The notes beneath the pieces are model-generated. The model was given only the letters and a program-made list of their open reading frames with translations, had not been told where the DNA came from and made no database searches. DNA of 64,000 nucleotides, from assembly GCA_013180625.2 (NCBI GenBank), contig SNVD02004469.1:124001-188000 (forward strand), given 5' to 3'. This document shows positions 56,701 to 64,000 of the stretch, piece by piece. The position numbers and the translations under genes were made by a program. This DNA comes from Boswellia sacra. Lineage: Eukaryota; Streptophyta; Magnoliopsida; Sapindales; Burseraceae. Every line of letters starts with the position of its first letter. Within the stretch, counting starts at the first letter, position 1.

Positions 56701-58052
56701 AAGCTGTTCTCAAAAAAATTCTGCTATTATGATAAGCATAAAACCAACCATCATTTCCATATTTCTTTTAAAAAGAACATACTTTTCCATATATTTATAT
56801 GTAATTCAAAAAAAAAAAAAACAAAATGCTAGAAGTACAACACATATAACCTTAAAGCTTTTCACTTAATATAACATTTCTAGTATAAAAACTCAATCAT
56901 CCTCATTTTTAAAACTAGCTTTATATGAAATCCTTAACAACACAATTATTTCCACTAGCATATCAATATTGATACATTCTATAATTTCACCTTAATTCAC
57001 TTTCCTCTCATCTATAAGCAAGACAAAGCAACTATTATTTCGAACTCAAACATTAACTTAAAATTTGAAATCTTTCCAAAAACTTTTCTCTTGCTAAATA
57101 TTCAATTCATGGGACTAAATTTATGGAAATTCACAATGATTCAAAATAATAAGAACATTGAAAATATCTTTATCAATAAACGTGTAACACAACCCATAAA
57201 TATCTTTTTATCTAAAAATTAATACTTTACACACCCTTAAATTTCAAAATACCATAATCAATCATCCTTTATTATTATCAACAATAGATATCAATAAAAA
57301 TATTAATAACTAAATTAATTAATTTAACTAATAATTAAAATCATATAAAGAACTAAGGATTTAATTTCACTAAAATATGAAAAATCTTGAAATACAATCC
57401 ACTCACTGAACTTCAACTCTTTTTTGTCTATGAAGCGTTTTAGCGATTCTTTGATGACTAAAAACCGTAGCCAAAAATGTCCTCGAAAAAAGATGAATAG
57501 TCATCAAACACTTATTTTCTCCGACTTGTAAAATTCATGCATTAACATATAACAAAAGGAGCATGGTTAGAAAGAGCATGGAACAAGCTTCAATTTGATA
57601 TATAGGTTGATCGTTAACTCATCGAATTTTGGTCGAAATATGCATAGAAAGTCGTTGGCTTTCAAGCTTCAATTCACAAAAATGGTGAATAACCAAAGGA
57701 GGAGATTTATATTATTGGAAAGAGGATGAAACAAGCTTCGAAATGATATGTCATGAGGCAAGAGACTCGTCAGAAATTGATCATAATCGTCGATCAAAGA
57801 TGATGGTCGACGGTCAACAGAGAAACTAGTGTTGGCCCTCTCTATTTTCCCCCGTTTCGCACCTGTGCCACATATGCGCACACCCCAAACCACCCCCCAC
57901 CACCCCCCACCCCCCTCCCTTTTCCACAAAAAAAAAAACCACCCACACAGACACAGACACACCCCCGCCCCTGATTTTGTTTTATGACAACAAAATGAAG
58001 AAAAAAGATTTTGGGCTGGGCTGGGCTTTGTTGTCATGGGCTGGGTGTTACA
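53785..58052 (-). mobile_element. Possible very long solo LTR or internally deleted gypsy element
   Basis: On the minus strand the segment begins TGTAACACCCAGCCC and ends GCGGATCGTGTCA. These termini are like those of plant gypsy LTRs, which often start TGTAACACCC and end GGTCGTGACA. Flanks GTTAT (53780-53784) and ATTAT (58053-58057) agree at 4 of 5 bases. The 4268-bp interior has no coding sequence and strongly biased composition. A single long LTR left by recombination is the simplest reading; a non-coding derivative (LARD) is an alternative. Confidence 0.5.
55213..55405. repeat. Four tandem units of 45-50 bp inside the LTR-like region
   Basis: The phrase RGAGCTATCT followed by a GTGAGATCTAACATCACACA-like stretch recurs at about 55214, 55258, 55306 and 55356. 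Confidence 0.7.
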
Positions 58053-59047
58053 ATTATCAAGTCAATGAATGAGCCATGGAAAATAAATTTTTGTTAAAAT
58101 TGAAAACATTCTCACTAATTATTTTTCGTATTGATTTATTTAAAGGTTTAAATTTAAGTATAAAGGATTATTTAAATAAAAAAGTATTCAGGCACAACCA
58201 CTTAAGTAACATTGACCTTATAAAGAGTCATATATAATTGAGTAGTAATACACTTCCCAAATTTTTATCCCAAATTTCATTCCCAATGTTACCACAAATA
58301 AAATGTCAGTTATTAAATGAATCATGAGATAATATGACAAATTATTACATTATCAATACATCCACTTGCTAATTATTAATTGAATATATATCAGTCCTTT
58401 TTAAATACAAAATTTGAACTATTCTCTATAATTATATATAATTAATAAATAAATATTCTCTTTTTAATATAATTTATTTTTAGAAAATAAACTTCGGATT
58501 GGTTGATAATAAAAATAATAATAGTGAAAACTATATTGAGCATGTTACTGGGTAAGTCCTAATATGTTTATGTAAAATAACGTACATAAACTTTACATCA
58601 TCTAACCATCTTAATAGTTCAATAATAATAATAATAATAACAACAACAATAATAGTAAAATACACTGTTAAAAATAATTTCATTTAAAAAAATTCAATAT
58701 CATAGTCTTTTGTTCGACAACTCAACACCTGCAGCCGAGCTATCGGAAAAAGAGGTTATGGTATGAAAATTTTTAAATCACAATTATTTTTTAAACAAAC
58801 TTTAAAATAAGTATATTTTAAAACCTTTTCCTAAAATATATGATAAGAGATACATGTCATATATAAATACATAATAATGTTTTTCAATATAAAATAATAT
58901 TATTTTCTAAAATTTTAATCACAAATTTGTGTCGTTAATTATATTACGCACACTTATGACCAGATACGCGACAGATTATGCAAAAATAAAAAATAAAAAA
59001 TCAATATCACAATTCATATATATGAAAATGTTACTTCATCTAACCAC
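58053..59047. other. AT-rich intergenic sequence
   Basis: No gene recognised. An (AAT)n/(AAC)n microsatellite lies at about 58622-58652. Confidence 0.5.
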
Positions 59048-59055
59048 TTTGGAAG

Positions 59056-60004
59056 TAAGGATGTCAAAAACCCAGGGCTGGGCTGGGAACCTCAATTCCC
59101 GGCCCCGGGAAGGTTTTTTGATCCCATCCCTGGAAAATTCTCTGAAATTTTTGGGGTCGAGGAATTCAATTCCCCGAATATGTACCTCGGATTTTTTAAT
59201 TTCGTTTTTTATTTTAAAAAAATTGTACGTAGACATCCTCTATTGTCTACAATTCATTTGCCATTTGCTTCAATCTAAAAATACAAGGCTGTTATAGTTA
59301 AGTATAATGCAAAAAGACAAAAAAAACAAAGCTAAAACAAGCAACCTGCCAAAACGCTCGATAAAACTCGACTCGCTTGATAGAGCACGACACGACTCGA
59401 CATGTCAGTGTCGAGTGTTGGATGATGCATCCGACACTCGAAGTCTCCGAAAATAGACTGATATCGAGTATCGGTTGTGAATCCGACACAATATACATGT
59501 AAGTGTCGAGTGTTGGATGCATCATCTGACACTCGATGTCTTCTAAAATAGACTGATATCGAGTGTCAGCTGTGAATCTGACACGACGCGATATGTAAGT
59601 GTCGAGTGTCGGATGCATCATCCGACACTCGACACTTACATGTATTTTGTGTCGGATTCACAGCCGACACTCGATATCAGTCTATTTTCGAAGACATTGA
59701 GTGTCCGATGATGCATCCGACACTTGACACTTACATGTCGAGTCGTGTCGAGCTCTATCAAATTTTGTCGAGTGTTTTGACGAGTTGCTTGTTTATATTA
59801 TCGTAAATTAAATAAATAAAATGTATTTTTATATTTATTCCGCGCCGAGGAGCCTAGTCCCTAGGCCCTGCCCGGCCCCAGGCGTTCCCCGGGATTACTC
59901 TCCTTGTCCCTAACCAATCTCCCCGAAAATCCGGGTAATTCCTCAGCAATACCGGACCGGGGATTCGGGTACCCGACCCCACCCGGGTAATTTTGACATC
60001 CATA
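59056..60004. mobile_element. Non-autonomous hAT element with a nested foldback
   Basis: 949 bp flanked by exact TTTGGAAG (59048-59055 and 60005-60012). Inverted ends are TAAGGATGTCAAAA and TATGGATGTCAAAA. Subterminal zones are rich in CCCCGGGAA, ATTCCCCG and CCCGGGTA words. The centre (59335-59794) is a separate inverted-repeat structure. No transposase frame. Confidence 0.9.
59335..59794. mobile_element. TCGAG-rich foldback nested in the hAT element
   Basis: Nearly the whole 460 bp is an imperfect inverted repeat. AAACAAGCAACCTGCC at the left pairs with GACGAGTTGCTTGTTT at the right, and the arms consist of repeated AAGTGTCGAGTGTYGGATG, GACTGATATCGAGTGTC and CTGTGAATCYGACAC blocks. Transcription would give a long hairpin. 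I found no target duplication. Confidence 0.75.
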
Positions 60005-60190
60005 TTTGGAAGTGAATGAAATGATCTTTGATTAAACAATTAAAAGATGATATGCATATATATGATCCACAAATGGATAGATATTGTTAATTGTGGGGTT
60101 GGTTGCCGTACCGATTTCACGACAGTAACGTATAGAATTCGTGGCCGATAGCTGCCAATGATGGGCAACCACAGTCGCCAGTTTAGGCCC

Positions 60191-60199
60191 AAAATGTTT
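60191..60199. repeat. 9-bp target-site duplication (AAAATGTTT)
   Basis: AAAATGTTT precedes 60200 and follows 61241 (61242-61250) exactly. Confidence 0.93.
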
Positions 60200-61241
60200 G
60201 GGAAAATTGAGAAAATAGACAAAATTAGGAACCCTTGTTGAAATTTAGACACGTTCTCAAAAATTTTTATGCCATAGACACTTTCTTGATAAAAAGACCC
60301 AATTACCCTTATTTTTCAATTTTTTTCCAAAGGCTCATTTTCGAAACCCATCTCCCTCTCTTAGTTCCTTTCATGTCTGTCTGTCTGTCTTTACAGTCTC
60401 TGCGGCAGCTAAACTAAGTGGAAAGCATGTCTGGTGCAAACTAATGTGATTTTTGTAGGTTAATGTGTGTGAAAGCCATTGAAACAAGTTATGAATCCAG
60501 TGTTATTTCTCTGTCTTCAGATGACCGAAACCCATCTCCCTCTCTTCATATTTGATTTAATTTTTAGGAAATTTGAATTCGAGATTTGAGTTTCTGAAGG
60601 ATTTGTGAACTGATTTAAGGATAAATAGAGTCTTATAATGTAATTTTTATAGGTTAATGCGTGTGAAAACTGATGAAATGAGTTGTGAATCCAGCGTTAC
60701 ATCGCGAAGAAGAAGACACTCGACACTCGAAAACAACCTGTCGAGTCATGTCGAGTTATGTAATATCGAGTGTCGAGTGTTTTCGAGTGATGAAATGTCG
60801 AGTGTCGAGTGTTTTCGAGTGATGAAATGTCGAGTTTCGAGTGTTGTCGAGTAGTGAAATGTCGAGTTTCGAGTGTTTTCGAGTGGTGAAATGTCGAGTT
60901 TCGAGTGTTTTCGAGTAGTAAAATGTCGAGTTTCGAGTTTGTCGAAAGGTGAAATGTCGAGTTTCGAGTGTTTTCGAGTGGTGAAATGTCGAGTTTCGAG
61001 TGTTTTCGAGTGGTGAAATGTCGAGTTTCGAGTTTGTCGAATGGTGAAATGTCGAGTGTCGAGTGTTTTCGAGTGGTGAAATGTCGAGTGTCGAGTGTCG
61101 TCTCCGCGTGATATAATGCAAGTAATTTCAAAGGGTATTTTAGTCTTTTTGTCAAGAAAGTGTCTATGACATGAAAATTTTTGAGAACGTGTCCATTTTT
61201 CAATGAGACCCCCTAATTTTGTCTATTTTCTCAATTTTTCC
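60200..61241. mobile_element. Mutator-type non-autonomous element (MULE-MITE)
   Basis: 1042 bp with an exact 9-bp duplication, the Mutator hallmark. TIRs of about 110 bp start GGGAAAATTGAGAAAATAGA at the left and, inverted, GGAAAAATTGAGAAAATAGA at the right, and both carry GACACGTTCTCAAAAATTTT and AGACACTTTCTTGA. No transposase. Inside are a duplicated segment (60442-60510 resembles 60637-60703) and a 32-bp minisatellite. Confidence 0.92.
60765..61100. repeat. 32-bp minisatellite, 10-11 units
   Basis: Units read TCGAGTGTCGAGTGTTTTCG followed by AGTGATGAAATG, with variants TTTCGAG and two 31-bp units. Its complement is open in two frames and gives a repetitive pseudo-protein, which is not a gene. 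Confidence 0.93.
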
Positions 61242-61250
61242 AAAATGTTT

Positions 61251-62159
61251 CCATGTATTGCCACATACATGCACTCTTCAAATCAGGGTGGTGGAGTGAA
61301 GCCAGAAAATATTTCAATTGAATAATAAATAAAATATAGTTATGAGAATTTAGAACAATTATAATAGTTTCATCCAATACTATTTGGAGAATATTTATAA
61401 TATTAATATCAGGTTTTAATTTAAGAGTAATGAATAAAGAAGAATAAAAATAAAATTTTAAACTTCACATTGATATTCAAATTCAAAATAATTCATCTTC
61501 CAAAAAAATGGAGAGAGAATCTCTCTCAAAGAAATTATCTCAATTCTATCTCAAATGATATGTCCAATGACAATAGCATTATTATATCACTTGTCACATT
61601 GATCGGATGAAATACGACTGAGTAAGATATAATATTATATATTTCTTATTGTAATGAATAAAACAAAATTATGATATGATAAATTCAAATTTTATCTAAA
61701 TTGATTTAGATGCACATAAATATTAATAAAATTAGGCGCATAATAAATAGAGATTCTTTATATATTTCAAAATTATTTATGTAAGATATTTATTATAAAT
61801 AACTAATATTTATTTCATATATATTATTTTAGTTTATTTATATAACAAAAATTATATATTTAACTATTTGAAAATTATTTAGTTAAATTTTATTTTTTCT
61901 AACATTTATTTGAATAATAAAATATTTACTTATTTAACATAAATAAAATTTAATTATATTATGATTATTTTAATGTTTTGATTGACTAAATAGTTTAAAT
62001 TATTTAAGATAACTAATTTAGTCGGTTTTTTGTTGATACTTGAGAGGCAGCAGCTAATAAGCAAGAGAAAATTTAGTACAGTGTAAACTCATGGTTGAGC
62101 TTCATATATATCATTTATAACTCTCATAACTTGTTTCATGTAAATGCAACGTATCCCCA
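61251..62159. other. AT-rich intergenic sequence
   Basis: No recognised gene or element. Very AT-rich, especially 61680-62030. Confidence 0.5.
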
Positions 62160-62760
62160 TCTATCTAGTATTACATGACAATACTACACTTATAACCTAT
62201 TTACGATAAACTCTCATTATAACCTAAGTTGGTAAAAATTCACTATAGGAGAAAAAAATAAAAATGAATAAGGATACTATCTAAAATTACATGAGCAATG
62301 CTACATCTACAATCCATTTACAACAAACTCTCCTTATAACTTGAGTTGACAAAAATTCACTAGAAGAAGAAAAAACAAAAATGAATAAGGATAATTATAG
62401 CATGGAGAAAAAAATGAATAATAATAATTATAGTTCCAATAGGATTTTACTAACTCAGGTCATAGGGAGAGTTAGTTGTAAATGAATTGTGGGGTAATAT
62501 TATTCTTATTACATAAACAATCAAGATATACAGTCATATCCTAAAAAGTAATGTCAGACTTACAACGTTCATATAACATATATTCTACAATATGATGTGG
62601 TCGCCTATATGGTCAAAATTTACTAGAGGAGAAAAAACAAAAAATGGATGAGGAAAATTATATGTTCAATAGGATTTTATCACTTAAGCTACCACGTTAT
62701 ACTGTGAAATTTATGTTGTATAGAAATTGTAAGTTTAGCAGTATTGTATCCTAAACTCAT
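62160..62760. mobile_element. Cluster of related small MITE-like repeats
   Basis: The best-defined unit (about 62290-62515) has inverted ends built on CAATCCATTTACAACAAACTCTCC and its complement around GAGAGTTAGTTGTAAATG. A partial copy precedes it (62167-62285), and a third related inverted pair spans about 62545-62755 (AGTAATGTCAGACTTACAAC against AAGTTTAGCAGTATTGTATC). All share AGGAGAAAAAACAAAAATGA and CAATAGGATTTTA. Boundaries are approximate. Confidence 0.55.
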
Positions 62761-62983
62761 TTGAATTAATAAAAAAATATATATCAATAAAAGATGTTGT
62801 AACCATGAACCATCCATCCAATATTACTATCGAGCCACATTAAGTTATATGAATTATGTTTTATGGTTTTATTGTTTACGTAGAATTATTATTAAAAAAG
62901 AAAAGAAAAAGAAAAGAGCGTGCCCTTAATAAAATGCCATACATGTGATATACATTAACGCATCTAAATTTTCCTTGGCGTAT
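62761..62983. other. Short intergenic stretch before the edge retrotransposon
   Basis: AT-rich with an AAAAGAAAAG run near 62896-62918. No gene. Confidence 0.5.
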
Positions 62984-63546
62984 TGTCACGAGCTTAGAGG
63001 TTTGCGCAGCACGCTCGTGCGGCACTTAGGCAACTTGACTTGAAAGTTGCTAAGTAAGCCTAGTGATTTGCCTTCTCGCTCAAAGAGAAGAGAGGATCGT
63101 TGAGACAAAGAGCCTGTAGGCAAAGAAGAAAAGAGATGGAAGATGGAAGATGGAGACAAGTATTGCTAACCAAAAGAGCTTTGTATTACACTAGAGAACT
63201 CTTTACAATGCTTTGCTTTGTATTTGCTTGGATTGCTTGGATTAGTTTGGATGATTTACAAATGAGCATTGGAGGGATATTTATATTAAACCACCTCTCA
63301 AATGAATGGCTAAGATTTAATGCATTTAAGGGGTCCTAATTCATTCTCATCTACTAAATTATCTAGATATGTACAAGAGAATATTATCTACTAAATTATC
63401 TAGATAAATACAACAGATAATTCTAGAAACTTATCTTGCTAGAGAATTCTAGAAGATGGGCTTAGGCTTGCAAGCTTTCTAGAAGCTAGGCCAAGCCCTA
63501 TGCATGTTTGGGCCATTCTAACAAGTAAATTGGGCGGGTCGTAACA
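62984..63546 (-). repeat. 3' LTR of the chromodomain gypsy element
   Basis: 563 bp, TGTCACGAGC...GGGTCGTAACA on the plus strand (TG...CA). Contains two copies of a TCTACTAAATTATCTAGATA segment (63350-63372 and 63388-63405) and several TTCTAGAA words. Confidence 0.82.
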
Positions 63547-63560
63547 TCCTCCCCCACCTA
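63547..63560 (-). other. Polypurine tract of the chromodomain element
   Basis: TAGGTGGGGGAGGA on the minus strand abuts the TGTTACGACCC start of the LTR and overlaps the stop codon of pol. Confidence 0.85.
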
Positions 63561-64000
63561 ATTTCGCGACGTCCTCAGCGCGCTCTCGTCCTTGTAACGT
63601 TGGATGTGCTCGCCAAATTGCCACAAGGTGTCTTTGCGTTCCCAACTTGCCTCACTATCCGAAAGGTTTTTCCACTTTACCAAGTATTCGTTGTATGGTA
63701 GAACTCCTCTCCTTCGTATCACACGTTTCGCAAGGATGCATTCCACGTCTTTGTCGAATGCAGTGACAACAGCTGTAGGTGCTCTCTTGGACTCGCTTCT
63801 ACTTAGATCTTCCTTGTCCTCTTGATAGGGCTTGAGGAAACTCACATGGAAAACCGGATGGATCTTGAGGTTAGATGGCAATCGGACTTTGTAGGAGACT
63901 TCGCCCACTCGCTTGACAATAGGGAAGGGACCTTCGTATTTCCGTACCAACACCTTTTGCACTTTGCGAAGTGACTTGAATTGTTGGAGTAGTAGCTTGA
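63558..64000 (-). CDS. Gypsy pol C-terminus: integrase tail and chromodomain (partial)
   Basis: The frame is open from the window edge to a stop at 63558-63560. It begins with the integrase C-terminal module (RKYEGPFPIVKRVGEVSYKV, then PSNLKIHPVFHVSFLKPY) and ends with a chromodomain (VECILAKRVIRRRGVLPYNE, then YLVKWKNLSDSEASWE), whose aromatic residues can bind modified histone tails and steer insertion. This places it among plant chromoviruses. There are no stops or frameshifts in the visible 147 codons, so the copy may be young. The rest of pol lies beyond the window. Confidence 0.92.
   Translation of the reverse strand, partial: KLLLQQFKSLRKVQKVLVRKYEGPFPIVKRVGEVSYKVRLPSNLKIHPVFHVSFLKPYQEDKEDLSRSESKRAPTAVVTAFDKDVECILAKRVIRRRGVLPYNEYLVKWKNLSDSEASWERKDTLWQFGEHIQRYKDESALRTSRN

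Larger units (their letters stand above)
62984..64000 (-). mobile_element. Chromodomain Ty3/gypsy element, 3' end only
   Basis: On the minus strand pol runs in from the right edge, followed by a polypurine tract and a complete-looking 3' LTR (62984-63546). The element continues beyond the window, so its full length, 5' LTR and target duplication cannot be seen. The left flank is CGTAT. Confidence 0.88.

Noticed and set aside
57669..58037. 122-codon minus-strand frame with Gly/Trp-rich and Cys/Leu-rich runs
   Set aside because: It reads through C-runs and CACACA repeats in a non-coding LTR-like region; no family resemblance.
60697..61203. 168- and 121-codon minus-strand frames with a repeating TRHFTTRKHSKLDIS-like peptide
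   Set aside because: They are translations of the 32-bp minisatellite inside a Mutator-type element, with two overlapping frames equally repetitive.
1..64000. CRISPR arrays, bacterial operons, phage or plasmid features
   Set aside because: The repeats seen are contiguous tandem units without unique spacers, and introns, LTR elements and CER3 show this is plant nuclear DNA.

Overview
This window is nuclear DNA of a flowering plant, most likely a eudicot. It is AT-rich with GT-AG introns, and it is filled with plant LTR retrotransposons, hAT- and Mutator-type miniature elements and microsatellites. I cannot name the species. Only three host genes are supported, all on the minus strand. They are a small single-exon atypical HLH regulator resembling UPBEAT1/IBH1-type proteins (17920-18228), an unnamed 4-exon gene for a 200-residue basic protein with a duplicated YLKSDSYM module (22649-27382), and a complete 11-exon orthologue of the wax-alkane gene CER3/WAX2 (39309-44348, 630 residues).

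Layout. 1-1737 is intergenic. 1738-11723 is an old Ty1/copia element of the Sirevirus type on the plus strand. It has LTRs, a primer site, decayed gag and pol, and a long extra envelope-like region between pol and the 3' LTR. 11724-16397 is gene-poor. 16398-17533 is a long foldback element with tRNA-like boxes in its arms. The HLH gene follows, then a GC-rich hAT miniature element with a perfect 8-bp duplication (20373-20910), then the duplicated-module gene.

28853-36154 is a young Ty3/gypsy element of the Tat type on the minus strand, flanked by AATAT on both sides. Its pol frame is open for 1095 residues, but gag and protease are nearly gone. Between pol and its 3' LTR it carries a patchwork: a piece of a UPL1/UPL2-type ubiquitin ligase gene, an inverted piece of a second coding gene, the first 58 bases of a tRNA-Phe, a GC-rich block, a perfect hairpin and a 13-copy minisatellite. 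This chimera is the most unusual object in the window.

A second hAT element (37016-37600) and a 203-bp tandem array interrupted by a MITE (38084-38914) lie downstream of CER3. Beyond CER3 the sequence is TE-rich and has no recognised gene. It holds a diverged TIR element (about 45932-46941), a third hAT element (51796-52390), a 4.3-kb region with LTR-like termini (53785-58052), a fourth hAT element containing a nested foldback (59056-60004), a Mutator-type element with a TCGAG minisatellite (60200-61241), a small MITE cluster (62160-62760), and the 3' end of a chromodomain gypsy element running off the right edge (62984-64000).

The three genes do not form a pathway. CER3 makes cuticular wax alkanes with its partner CER1, which is not in this window. 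Exon coordinates were derived by reading splice sites and checking phase and family similarity from memory; no alignment was run.
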